Of a stretch of 64,000 bases of DNA, positions 48,014-59,495 are shown piece after piece. Location: the NCBI RefSeq assembly GCF_018873765.1, contig NC_057926.1:55441378-55505377 (forward strand). The letters run 5' to 3'. Each line of letters starts with the position of its first letter. Within the stretch, counting starts at the first letter, position 1. Made by a program: the position numbers and the translations under genes. The stretch is from Telopea speciosissima (taxonomy: Eukaryota > Streptophyta > Magnoliopsida > Proteales > Proteaceae). The notes beneath the pieces are model-generated. The model saw only the letters and a list, made by a program, of their open reading frames with translations. It made no database searches and had not been told where the DNA came from.

Positions 48014-49707
48014 TGTTTGAGTTAAAATAATACCGCAAGCGTACGGGTCAATCGTAGCTACGGGTCGAACACGAGGAGATATACGCCACTCTATTTAATT
48101 AACTTAAAAGTAATGCAAAGTGGACCAAATTAAAGTGTTAAATTAAACTAATTAAACTAATGAAAATTAATGCATCCTAACTCATAAGCATCTAACAAAA
48201 TTAAGGGATTAAATTGGCGTCCTAACACATGAGCATCTAACCTATCAAACTAAAGCGAATTGAAAGGAATAACAAAAACGTAGCCACACTTCATAATCAC
48301 ATAAAAAGAAATAAGGGAATAAAAGTGCATCCACATACCACAACCATATAAAAAAAATAAAAGAAATAGAGGGAGAAGAAGAAGAAGATAGAGAGAGATA
48401 GAGGAAAGGGAGAATGAGATTAAGGGTTTAGAGAATGAGATACCTTGATGTGCTTGAATACTTGAATAAACTCACCATGGCTTCCTCTTCTAAATCTCCA
48501 TGTCTTGTCATCAACATAGGAACTTAGACTAGGAAGCTTTAAACTAAAACTATTACAACCATTAAACTAGACTTATGAAATCAAAACTAAGAACTTAAGC
48601 CAAAAATAGGAAAAGAAGAGAAAATTTCACTAAGTGAATGAAATAAAAATTACACAAAAAAACTGAATTAAAATTGAACTAGAAACTAACTAAAAACTGA
48701 ACTAAAAAAACTACTAACTCCTTACAACCCAGAGGGTAAGGGGTATTTATAAGAGGAAGAGAGGAGAAGAGAGAAGAGGGAAGTGTAGGAGAAATATTCC
48801 CTAAGAAAAGAGAATATTCTCTTCTCCTTCCTCTTTTACAATGCATTGAATCCTAAGAAAAAAAGAAAAAAATAGAAAGAAGAAGAAGAGAAAATTGTTT
48901 GCATAGACCTTCTATTTCTAGAAAAGTAAACTTCCAATTCTAACAAGTGCTTCCTTTTCTTTGTAGATATCTTCTCCAAGAAATAAAATCAAAGCATCTT
49001 TGATTTTTCAACTTTCCATAGGTGAGAGAATATCTTTCAAAATAAATCTATCCCAAATAGAATTCCAGAAGTACCCTTGAGAAGTTGGAGGAGAGAGAGA
49101 GTAAGGGTGATGACTATGATTCTTTCAAGAATAAATAAAATACCCATTCTGTCTTTCAGAAAACGTGGAGCATGGGGTGCTTATATAGGCCTCACCACTG
49201 TGTTCCTTACGAAAAATCACCCAAAATAGACCCAAATTTCGTCCAATTTGGAGTTCGGGAGCCCAAGATATCTCAAGTTGAAGTTGGACTGTCCAGAGCC
49301 CTCCAAATGGAATCTTTCGGGTACAGGAAATATAACTTCTGGTTATTGCGTTAAGGCCCCTAGAATCCGAACTTTCGCTTCACTTTATCTCCGGCCGACT
49401 GTCAATAATTACAAATAAACCCCTATAGACCATTTTCACGCTTCGTTACGGAAACGACCTTAACTTCTTCGTTTCAACTCGGAATCAAGTGCCGTTTGAA
49501 CCGTTACGAAGCTGACTCGATGGGCTACACATCCAAGCCATTAACACCTTTAAACAACTTAAAAACATTTCTTTAGCATCATCTCTTCCATTTTCTCAAG
49601 AATTCACCTAAAACCTAAAAAGCACAAGAAAACACCGAGTAACTCTGTCCAATGTGGTAAAATGTATGATTTATGCCCTAAGATTTCACACATAAATGTG
49701 CTCATCA
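48014..49707 (-). repeat. 5' LTR of the 43-49 kb element
   Basis: 1694 bp; pairs with 43093-44785. The 60-codon frame at 49172-49354 is identical in the other LTR because the LTRs are copies. Confidence 0.95.
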
Positions 49708-50405
49708 TGCACACCTACAATACTCTGACCACTACTGTGCACTCTCCCATAGTCATATATTTTCAAAGCTTATTTTTCTATTTGGCCAGTTCCGATTGGG
49801 CTGAAACTTGACATGTGAGCAAAGGTGTCAAGGGTCTACCTGTTCACAAAATTTGAAACCCATCTGATCTGCCATATGGAAGGTTTATAGAGCCGTTTAG
49901 GTAAGGCTTCCTAAGTGTACATGTAAGAAACCTTTGCCCTAAGAAATTATGCTCTCCATCCCAATGAATCCAGAAAAATTAAATAGCATCTGAACTCCAA
50001 ACAGCTAGATGCAAAAACCAAAACAGTAGGTTAGATACAAACCGAGCTAATTCAAGAATCTTCGAAATCAACTTTGATAGTTCAGCAATACCTGATAAAA
50101 ATTAAGATAGAATTTCATTCTAGCAAATATTATAGCTCTAACTTACATACCAAGCAAGCATTATTCCGAATAGCAGCACAGTTTCATGGACAACCAGGGG
50201 GTTTACGTGTACTGTAGCCTTAATTGAGAGTATGTGGGAAACTTTGACTGATTTAACATTGACTGGGTCAACACATTTAGCAAAGGGGAACTTTTGGGAT
50301 ACTTGATTTTATAGACAGAAAGAGCATAGCATCAACTTCTGCTGAGTAACAAAATTTAGTACATGTAGAGGCTTAACACATATTAATTTGATGATGGATT
50401 AGGTC

Positions 50406-51552
50406 CATAATTGTCAAGGCAACAAGGTGACCCAAGGCGGTGGAGAATGCCTAAACGCTTAAATTTAGCCCCCCCCCCCCCCACCGCCGCCGCCTAGGCA
50501 CTCAAGTGTTATTTTTTATTTCTCCTCTTTTCTGACATTATTTAGTATGCTACAACATATATATATATATATCATCAAAAATCAACATTAAGCCACATCA
50601 AATCATCAACATTCAATATTAAGCCATATCATGTCATCAAAAATCAACATTAAGTCACATCAAGTCATCAAAAATCAACATTAAGCCACGTCAAATCATC
50701 AAAATTCAATATTAATCCATATCATGTCATAAAAAATCAACATTAAGCCACATCAAGTCATCAAAAATCAACATAAAATAATACAATAGAACTCAAGAAG
50801 CAAGCTACTGGAAGTTTGAAATAATCAAAGCATACATTTGGTTTATATTTTTCTTGGAAATGATCATTGTCCTAGTATGCCTAGTCTCACATTTGGTTTA
50901 TATTGTTTTTAGAAAATATGATCTTATCTTTAAGTAATTAAACTGCAACTCGATTTAAAGAAATGTTCTTGTTCTCTAATAAGTTTAACTAGTCAAATGA
51001 TTTTATTTTTAATGAGACTTTTTGTATTAGGTTGAGTACAAAATCAACTTTCCAACAAATCCAAGATTGTTTAAATCTAATTTGTATTGAATGAGGTATT
51101 TTCTGATCAAAAAATCTAATTTGGTGTGCACAAATGTTGTTTAAACGCCTTGAATGGAAATTTTTAAACATCAAATCAAAAGATTATTTTATCGCTATTT
51201 TGGTTTTTATTGATGTTTTTTTGTATAATAAGATTTATAGAATTTTTATATTTGAGAAAAACCCCACTACTAGAAAGTTGAAAATTTCACCTACCACCGA
51301 AAAATCTAGTTTTTGTTCTTGAATTGGTGGTTGACTTTTTATCCTTCTACAATTTTATTTTTTAACTAATTTTATTGGATTCAAATAGGGGAGTATTTAT
51401 TTATTTATTAATAATATCTTAAGTAAATATTGTTATAACAATTACTTGATGATATTTAGCATTAATAAGTGTCAAACCTGATTGGATACCAATAATTCGC
51501 CTGGACCCCAAGAAAACCGTCAGGACACCAAGGGGGCCCCTTGACAACTATG
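50406..51552. mobile_element. Non-autonomous hAT element with an internal minisatellite
   Basis: Starts CATAATTGTCAAGGC and ends CCCCTTGACAACTATG. It is flanked by ATTAGGTC (50398-50405) and ATTAAGTC (51553-51560), an 8-bp duplication with one mismatch. It is 1147 bp without a transposase. It lies in the large intron of the bHLH locus, 0.7 kb from the LTR element. A C-run is at 50469-50484. Confidence 0.8.
50571..50775. repeat. 31-32 bp minisatellite with a three-unit higher-order pattern
   Basis: Six to seven units vary around TCATCAAAAATCAACATTAA followed by GCCACATCAA. Every third unit is a distinct variant (CATTCAATATTAA, CCATATCATG), giving a period of about 94 bp. Confidence 0.8.
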
Positions 51553-52499
51553 ATTAAGTCATAGGAACCCATAATTATCAGGGAGGTTCTGTCCAGGAAT
51601 ATGTGCAATTAATAACATTTTTTATCGAAAATTCAGGCTACAAAGGATATAAAGGAATTGGCATTCAAATTTCAAACAGAAGGCAAGTCCAAAATCCAAA
51701 TTCACTGACCTTGTTACAGTTGGGTATAAGTTCCTGCAATGTTCTGATCTTCTCATTGATTCGATCCCTCCGCTTCTGCTCACAAGTGAAAAGTATTTGG
51801 GAGAAAGGAAACCAATTTCTTCTTCTTTAAAACAAATCCAGCAGAAAGAGAAAAGCAGTTATTTAATTTTTTTATTTTATTTTTGGGCAAATATGAGAGA
51901 AAAACAGTTATTAGAAGCAAAATCATGTAGTCCCTCTGTTCCCTCACCCTCTCAGACAGGTTGTGAACCTCGGCAGTCCGGTTACGCTTGCACGAGCTAG
52001 CTTGCTTTCTCTTCAAAACGTCCAATATGCTCAAAAACTCCTATGCCCGGAAAATTGAATGACTTCACAAACAAACCCGAAGGAAAAGTGCATAATAGAA
52101 GTCTTAAAATTGACATCTCTTTACCTCGCCGAAGATTTGGGGCACCCGATCCTCGGAGACGATAGATTTCCCTTTGCTCTCACTTGAAGAGTTCCCTCTA
52201 TCCAAAGCTAAACATGAAGAGTCAGGAGTAGGAGCAAGCGTGGCTCTATTCTGCTCCAGTGGTAAATTCAGGTTCAGCTCGACATCCGACAAAGCGTCGA
52301 AAATGTCGGAACAACTATTAACATCATCAACAGAAGAATCAAAAGGAGGGAAGGAAGTCTGAACCCAAGAAGATGGCTCGGGGAAATGAAGCTCAGGGAT
52401 AACCGCGAAGTCTAGGTGAGTCGGTGCTGGTTGCTGGGACTCACCATCTTCTTCTTCAGAGGCGGTGAAAAGGTCCCAATTCGGCACTAGGTGGCTCAT

Positions 52500-53149
52500 G
52501 TTATTATACAAAGGAGCGAAATTAAACCCAGAGAGAAGAAACGCAAATAACAACGTGAAGTGACTCGAGTGTTCTTATGAAAAAAACCAAAAAAAGAAAA
52601 ACAGAGAACACAAGTGACCAAGAGGGTCGGTACTTGGGACTAGTAGTAGTAGTAGTAAAGTTGGGAGTTGTTGGCGCAGAGAACGTGTAAATGAAAATCT
52701 TCAAACACTTGGACGGCGAAAACGAAGCAACCAATCAATGAAACAAGCAAAGTTGAGAAGCGGTGAAGGAATGAGGACACGCGATGGGACTTAACTGCTG
52801 CTAGCTAGTTGCTATCGCTAGTCGCTACTGTTTGCTTATTAAGGTTAAAAGAGGTTGGAAATTGGGAAACCATCACGCAATCTCATCGATCTGATTCTGA
52901 TCTCTGTCTTTCGTCTTCTTGTCCTCTGGCAGAGAGGAAGGACAACACAGTCTCATGCAAGCCATTCAAAGAAGAGAATTTTCAACCCTTTATCTCTTTT
53001 ACTTAAAAGATTCTATTTTTGCTTCATTAAAATAAAAAAACCTGATTTCCACGTGTTGTTTAATAGCGTTTCAAAATTTGTCGGAACAGGGAGATTTAAT
53101 CTTAACGGACTGATTGAAGCACGAGATTGCTCTCTTAAACGTGCCAAGC
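52500..53149. other. 5' flank of the bHLH locus
   Basis: 5' UTR and promoter side of the minus-strand bHLH locus, then a boundary with the LINE that I cannot place exactly. A TAG/CTA microsatellite is at 52640-52656. Confidence 0.4.
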
Positions 53150-56100
53150 TCAAGCATTGCCCCTTGAGTCCATTAGGCTCGAGGCTTCACGGCATTTTGA
53201 GACTGCCTTTATGGGATCACCACAGATTGTGTGCTCTTCTTTTGATCTTCCTATAGATCGCTCCCTTGATGTTAGTGAATGTGCATTGCTTTCCAAGGAG
53301 TTTAGTAGGAAGGAGACTAAGGGGGTGGTTTTCTCAGCTGATGATGACAGTACCCTTGGAACGGATGGCTTTGGTGTTTATTTTTTCAAGAAGACTTGGA
53401 GCATTATTGGTGATGATATCTGTAGGGCAATTTGGGATTTTTTTGATAACCTCAATCTTCTGGATCAGCTTAAACTCTCTAGACTGACGCTGGTGCCGAA
53501 AGGTGTGACACAGAGCACTTTTAGTGATTTCCGCCCTATTGTTGTGAGTTCCCTTGTTTACCGTTTTATTTTTAAGTTGTTGGCTAATAGAATGAAGCTA
53601 GTGATTAATAAATTGGTTGATTATAATCAATCAGCCTTTGTGGAGGGGAGATACATAGCTGAAAATGTACTCTTGTGTCAAGAGCTCTTGAATGGCTATC
53701 ACATTAGTGCAGGTATGCCAAGGCTTGCTGCAAAAATTGATTTAATGAAGGCTTATGACTCTGTTCAGTGGAGCTTTCTCTTCACTCTCTTAAACAGATT
53801 GAAGTTCCCACCGTGTTTTATTAATTGGGTTGCAACCTGTATTGTTAACCCTGGCTATGTGGTCTTCTTGAATGGTTCCCAATCACCGTGTTTTTCTGCG
53901 AACAGGGGTTTGAGGCAGGGGTGCCTGATGTCTCCCTTATTGTTCAATATTGTTCAACAGGTTTTCTGTGACTCTTTGAAGGTCCCTGTATGATCAAGAT
54001 CGTTTGGTTATCATTAGTTCTGTGAAAAGCCAAAGATTACTTCAGTTTGTTTTGCAGATGATCTTTTTGTTTTTGGTAAAGCTACTGTAGCTAATGCCAA
54101 TGAGCTGGTGCGGCTTTTATCTGACTTTTCAAAGCAGTCTGGTCTTACTGTTAATAGTGGGAAGTCCTCTATCTTGTTTGCAAATACACCCCTTGAGGTG
54201 CAGGTTTTTTTTGAGAGTGCTACAGGGATTGCTGCTGGGTCACTCCCGATCCGTTATTTGGGTGTACCACTTGCCTCTAAGCGGCTTAAGAGTTCTCATT
54301 TTTTGGGGTTGATTACTAAAGTACAGGACAAAATTGGATCCTGGTCATCCAAGTTTCTCTCTTTTGCTGGACGGCCAGCCCTCATTCAGTCTGTTCTTAT
54401 GGGTACCATCAATTATTGGCTCAGTGTTTTTAGACTTCCATGTGGGACTATCGCTACTTTGGAGAAGATGATGGCCAAGTTCCTTTGGAAGGGTTGTTCA
54501 GATGTGGGCTCCTACAAGGTCTCTTGGTTGGCTGCATGCTGTCCGAAAGACGAGGGTGGTTTGGGGTTACGTCGGCTGCGTGATTTGAATACGGCTTCCT
54601 TAATGCGTCATATGGACTGTGGCATCTAAAGGAAAATCTTGTTGGGTTGTTTTTGTGAAGTATAGGTGGTTGAGACGACATTCTATTTGGTCCCTCCCTG
54701 TTCCAGCTTTGTGTTCTTCTACATTTCGTGAAATTCTTCATACACGAGATGTTGCAGTTGGATGTGTCCGACATCTGATCAAGGATAGTGATGGTACTCT
54801 TGTTTGGGCTGATCCGTGGCTGCCGGCTGGCCCACTAGGTGTGCAGTGTATTCTGTTGGCTGAGGCTCTTGGCCGAAGTCTTTTTGATCGTGTTGGCATG
54901 CTCTTGGTTAGTGGGAATTCTTGGGTGAACCCGAATGATGACCCTGTGATATCTAATCGGTGGGAGGAGATAGTTGGTACCAAGGTACATTCGCATCTTC
55001 AAGAGGATTTAGTGATCTGGACTCCATCAGCTAATGGTTTGTTTACCCTTCGATCTGCATGGGATGCAGTCCGCACTAGGAGTGACAAGTTGGCATGGTG
55101 TAATTTGGTATGGTTCCCTTCTTCTCAACCTCGTTTCTCCTTCATTACTTGGTTGGCATGCTTGGGTAGGTTGACGACTCGATGGCTGCTTGCGCAATGG
55201 GGTATGTTGGTGGACACTTCTTGTGTCTTATGCCGGAATGGGGTGGATTGTTTGGATCATCTCCTATTCCAATGTGCTTTCTCGGCTGTTGTTTGGAAGG
55301 ACATTCTTAGTTTGAATGGTTTCAGGAGAGAACCTATGTGTTCATGGCAGGAGGAACTTCAGTGGTTAGGCACACATTCTTCAGGTGATTCCATTCCTAG
55401 CAGGATCAGGCGCTTCAGCTTTACTTCCACAGTTTACAGGCTGTGGCAGGAGAGGAATTCACGGCTTTTTTCAAGTTGCAGCAATTATGAGAAGTCAGTA
55501 ATTCAACGTATTATTACAGATACTCAAGGTGCATTCTCAAATTGCCCCAAGGTGTGTATGGACAGCATGTGGAACCGGTCCTTTTTTCGTGATTGGGGTA
55601 TTAATGTTTCTTTGGTTCACCCAAAAGTGAGTTATCATGTCTGGTCGCCTCCTCCCCTTGGTTGGGTTGCTATCAACTGTGATGGATCGGTTAAGCAAGA
55701 TCGTGGGGGTTATGATGCAATTGGGCGGGATCATTTAGGGAACCCTTTGTTTGCTATTGCTGGTGGTGCGCGTGAGGTTAGCATCGTCCATATGGAACTG
55801 CAAGCCATTAAAATAGGTCTTTTAAAGGCCAGCAGCTCCAATCTTTCCCGGGTGCAGGTGCGGTCAGACTCCATTTTGGCCATTAAGATGATTGTGGGTA
55901 CCTTTGCTTTGTCATGGGAAGTTAGGTGGCTGATAGAGAACATCAGAATATTGCACGAATCTTTTGTTAGTTGTTCGTTTGCTCATCAGGTTCGTGAGGC
56001 AAATTCGTGCGCAGACTACTTAGCAGGCTTGGTGGACACTTGTGTTGAGTTTTCTTTTTCTATGGACTCTCTCACTTCTGCACTTTCTGTTATGATACAG

Positions 56101-56181
56101 AATGATGCTCGGGGAAAGAAGTATCCCAATTGTAATCAGTTTATTTCAGTAATATAATATAAGCTCCTTTTATAAAAAAAA
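53150..56181 (+). mobile_element. 5'-truncated L1-type LINE with C-terminal RNase H
   Basis: In order: the start of the RT region with TDGFGVYFFKKTWSIIG, RT motifs SAFVEGRYIAENVLL and KIDLMKAYDSVQW, RQGCLMSPLLFNI, the catalytic FADDLFVF (about 54050-54075), the GVPLASKRLKSS thumb region, a zf-RVT segment CVLCRNGVDCLDHLLFQC, and RNase H (INCDGSVKQD, MELQAIKIG, VRSDSILAIKMI). ORF1 and the endonuclease are missing, so it is 5'-truncated. The frame has a stop after motif RQGCL (near 53993) and a shift near 54615, so it is dead. A short A-tail ends it at about 56181. The 5' edge could lie up to 100 bp earlier. Confidence 0.88.
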
Positions 56182-57196
56182 TTGAACATTTAAAGTCCGA
56201 TTATAACCCAATTATAGCACGATTATGAATCAATAACCGACCAATTCAATAGAAACTTTAATCCATACATTGGCCACCAACGAAGTCCCTCTCAGGTTCT
56301 CTGTCCCATACAGTTTTCTAGTGCCTCTAATAAGAGTTGGGGTAGGGTAGTGTGTTCGAACAGGGGGTAAGAAGATTATTTTCGCCTCTTATGAAAGGAA
56401 TCGGATAAACTATACCGGACACAGAAACCTAAGAGGATAAAGATCCATTATTTAAAGGAAAACAATGTAAGACCTTAACAACCCTCCTCCGGCTTTTTTT
56501 TTTAGTACTAGTGTTGTGCGTGTACTAAACACGTGTGGTACACAACATTAAATTTTCAAGTAATGAGAGCCATGATTTTAGTAATCAGTGTCTCCATTAT
56601 GTCTCCATTAATACCACTTCAGATCAACCTGTTTCGATCTGGATCGGCCCAGTATTATTCATATCGATCGATCTAATATCAAGACCTAGTATCGACCTGT
56701 TTGGCCCAAATAGACCTGTAAGGATTTTGATGATTTGATCTTAATCAAATCGAATCGGCTAATCCAACCAATCCCCCATTCCCTAGCCTAAGATCAACTA
56801 AGAATGGATGGGACACCTTTGTGGTGCAGCAAAGCATCTGATGACAAACATCGAACGGCCAGGAACACCCGGGCATGCAATGCCCGTGTATTGAGCTGTG
56901 TGCTCGGATGCTCCTGCCCTATCGTGCCACAGAGGATCTGAGTCCGCTAGGAATCGCTACTCGCCTCTACCGATACCATTATGAATTAGCTAATTTTTGA
57001 CTTATTCGACAATAACTATTATAATCATGATGAGAGCGTTAGAAGGAGAAGAAAATTTTTAATTGAATTTTTCATGTTGTCAGTGGTTGATTTTCCAAGT
57101 CCATTGTTTCTATCCCCCTGCCCAAAAGCTTGAAAGGGCGAAAATATTTTATTAAAATATGTCAGTAAATATGTTACGGACATTTTTAACGATCGA
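56182..57196. other. Intergenic, nothing firm
   Basis: A CATGATTTTAGTAA word at about 56570 and GGATCGGCC/CGATCGATC words at 56640-56700 recall the CATGGTT hAT family, but no second end was found. A small palindrome ACCCGGGCATGCAATGCCCG is near 56866-56890. Confidence 0.35.
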
Positions 57197-57277
57197 GTCA
57201 AGATGGCCGAGTTGGTCTAACGCGCTAGTTTCAGGTACTAGTCCGAAAGGGCATGGGTTCGAATCCCATTCTTGACA
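57197..57277 (+). tRNA. tRNA-Leu, anticodon CAG
   Basis: The 81-nt sequence folds as a class II tRNA. Acceptor GTCAAGA pairs with TCTTGAC, followed by discriminator A. The anticodon arm is CTAGT-TTCAGGT-ACTAG with CAG at the anticodon. The variable arm CCGAAAGG and the T arm ATGGGTTCGAATCCCAT are intact, and the box B is GGTTCGAATCC. No intron is present. A TTTT run follows at 57282. The D stem GCC faces CGC, giving one mismatch compared with the usual AAGGC, so function is likely but not certain. Confidence 0.92.
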
Positions 57278-57739
57278 GTTGTTTTATCTATCCGCTCCTT
57301 TTGAGTGCTTTACCATTACCATAAGAATTTGGCTATTTTGCATTATCAAGATTTTGTCTCATTATCGTTCTTTTCTTCTCTTTTCTTGACATCCAAATAT
57401 AACATGGTGACTCAAATTCATACTAGAGCATAAATCATTGTCCTCCAATCAACTTTATTTGAAGTTATATTTAATACAAGGCCTAAGCTATGCATGTCTT
57501 TCTTTACTTTTCCTAGGGTCATTTAAGTCTAACTTTGGTTCGTTCAATTCTTTTAATCTGAATCAAATCATTTCTTCATATTAGAGCATCCAAAAGCCTT
57601 TGTTGATCGACTCTATTAGGTCCTTCAATTTAAATCAAATCATTCTTTTGTACTGGAACATCAAAAAGCCTCTGTTGATTGACTCTTTCAATTCGTTTAA
57701 CCTGAATCAAATCACTCCTCTGTAGTAGAGTATTCAAAA
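57278..57739. other. Intergenic, diverged internal repeats
   Basis: Three diverged copies of a TTTAATCTGAATCAAATCA-TTCTTC-AGAGCATC-AAAAGCC word occur between 57550 and 57745. They are probably part of the untranslated tail of the LINE fragment that follows on the minus strand. Confidence 0.4.
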
Positions 57740-58060
57740 GTCTCTGTTAAACTTGGCCATGCCACCTCAAAAGATTTTTTCGTAGCTTATCATGCATCGG
57801 AGCTACTCTCAAATTAGCTCTAATATGATCATTCATTACCTTATCCCTCCTAGTTTTGCCACTCATCCATTACAACATTTTCATCTCTACTACACTGAGT
57901 TTATCTATAAGACGCTTCAAAACTGCCCAACATTCCGAACCATACATCCATCTGAAATTTAGTAAAAGTTTCGGTTCATATTTATTCACACTGAGTTTGT
58001 CTATATGATGCTTTTTAACTGCGCAATATTCCCCACCATACATTCATATGAAATTTAGCA
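57740..58060 (-). mobile_element. Fragment of a LINE reverse transcriptase C-terminus
   Basis: The minus strand reads MYGSECWAVLKRLIDKLSVV and, after it, EMKML, WMSGKTRRDKVMNDHIRA and KLRKNLLRWHGHV. This is the well-known C-terminal RT-associated block of plant RTE/L1 LINE copies. A 50-bp piece of it (the TTATCTATAAGACGCTTCAA-type part) is repeated at 57990-58040. Broken and partial. Confidence 0.65.
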
Positions 58061-59495
58061 AAAAATTCACTTCATATTCACTCCACAGTACAACATTGAA
58101 TTCGTATTTAGCAAAATTTGAAACAATCTAATCAATCTGAAATTTTCAAAAAATAAATAAATCAACCCCAAATATTCATGTCCAACATTTTTATTTCCTA
58201 TTAGAATAACAGTTTAGGAAAAAGAACCCCACAATGCCTATGTGGGGATTCCTTATCGTGCCTTGTAACATTCTAATCGGGGGATCCCACATTGATACTC
58301 TCTTTTCCCACACCTAATAGGCCCCCCATAGTTTCACCATGTTTCCTTAAATTATGGTTTTTCATGGAAGGAATGTGTTGGCGTCAAAGGCAAGAAGTAG
58401 TGTCATGCAGGGTCCGCTCCAAACAGTGGCTAAAGGATTCAGGCAAATAGAGGTGTGGCTGGATAAAGATGATCTACGAACTTGGTTGACACGGGAACCA
58501 AAGAGGTGTCCTTGGGGTCTTTTTGATATCCTTTTGAAAATATCTGTAATTATGTCTAAAATGGAATATAATTTTAACCTGTAAGGAACAGTATATGATA
58601 TTTGTAGCTAACAGGGTATAGTAGCAAATATGGCTAGAGTAAGTTATCTATGTCTATAGAAGACAATGTAGATATATTTTTTATTTTATTAATTTATCTT
58701 TGCTTCTCATAAAATATAAATCGGGTGAGTTAGGGAGTTTTTTTAAATGGCCAAGTGAAGTTTTTCCCTTTAATGATGGATGTTATTTGTCTCTCTAAAC
58801 AATTTAAATCTGTTAAAATACTTCGTAGAAGAATAGAGCCTGGGTGAATGTAGCTCACAGTCCTTGGTCCTTACCAACCTGCTAGGCCGACACCTTACAA
58901 TCGCATGACTACATAAACCAAAATTGGGTGGCAATTTCAACAGTATAAAGCTGAATAGCTTGGAAAATAGCCTGTGGGTAGATTTCTATGTACCAACCAC
59001 AGGATCAGCTGCAGCTGTTTTTTGCGAGAACACATGCTAACTGTATGTGGGGGAAATCTAACAACCTATTCCATATTGTAGGCAGTAAAGAATTATGATG
59101 ACTAAGTAGGGTTCAAAAATCGGAGTCGGAGATCCGGATCTGGATAAGGCCTATAAGCAAATACCAAAATACCAAATAGATTCATCATTTCTATGAAATC
59201 TATCCAAAATTGTCTTAAGAAATGGCAACACCAAGTAGATTGGATAAGGCCTATAAGCAAATACTGAAAAACTCTAATGCACGAGATGCCAGACCATATT
59301 TATTCAAAATGATTAATTCATATTCTCAAGGAAAATGAATATGATGAATATGACAAAAAATTTGTCATTCTCGGCATTCTGCTCATGTAAACCTTGTATT
59401 GGAGTAAGTAATCAAAAGAACCATCCAAATGTAACATAGAAGGAAATGAAAAAACGTAAACAAGCTCTGATAACTACCAAGGTTAGAGGTAAATT
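58061..59495. other. Intergenic 3' of the RELCH-like gene
   Basis: No gene is supported; the 76-codon frame at 58354-58584 shows no domain. A 23-bp word GGATAAGGCCTATAAGCAAA occurs twice, about 100 bp apart (59141 and 59242). The last part is the 3' UTR of the RELCH-like gene. Confidence 0.45.

Larger units (their letters stand above)
43093..49707 (-). mobile_element. Young LTR retrotransposon without pol (Ty3/Athila-Tat-like, non-autonomous)
   Basis: The element is bounded by LTRs at 48014-49707 (5' on the minus strand) and 43093-44785. The target duplication TGCAC is perfect (43088-43092, 49708-49712). The LTRs begin TGATGAGCAC and end TTAACTCAAACA on the minus strand. A primer site TGGCGCCGTTGCCGGGGA (tRNA-Asp type, with the first T shared with the spacer) follows the 5' LTR, and a polypurine tract AGTGTGGGGGAATC precedes the 3' LTR. 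The 3.2-kb interior has one gag-like frame and no protease, reverse transcriptase or integrase. The ends look whole. About a dozen differences between 1.69-kb LTRs imply an age well under a million years at usual plant rates. Confidence 0.93.
41836..52499 (-). pseudogene. PIF-like bHLH transcription factor locus with a stop codon in its HLH
   Basis: Exons 52499-52125, 52040-51948, 51775-51710, 42469-42404 and 42309-41836 join in frame with GT-AG borders. Exon 1 starts MSHLVPNWDLFTASEEEDGE; I see no phytochrome-binding APB motif. Exons 2 and 3 give the basic region and helix 1 (KRNRTAEVHNLSER, then [20 protein letters not shown]). Exon 4 gives helix 2 (SDRASVLDRTIQ), but TAG at 42433-42431 replaces the conserved Tyr of I-E-Y-L-K. 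Exon 5 carries the PIF-type MMSMGGG tail. Helix 2 is therefore cut unless the 66-nt exon is skipped, which would keep the frame but remove dimerisation. Intron 3 is 9.2 kb and holds an LTR element and a hAT element. Probably a young pseudogene; a sequencing error is the alternative. Confidence 0.8.

Noticed and set aside
44250-49354. Two identical 60-codon frames (44250-44432 and 49172-49354) that look like duplicated genes
   Set aside because: They are the same stretch of the two LTRs of one retrotransposon.
50571-50775. CRISPR-like regular repeats
   Set aside because: The genome is a plant, units are contiguous without unique spacers, and the array sits inside a hAT element.
58354-58584. 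76-codon plus-strand frame
   Set aside because: No homology recognised, no splice partners and no conserved context.
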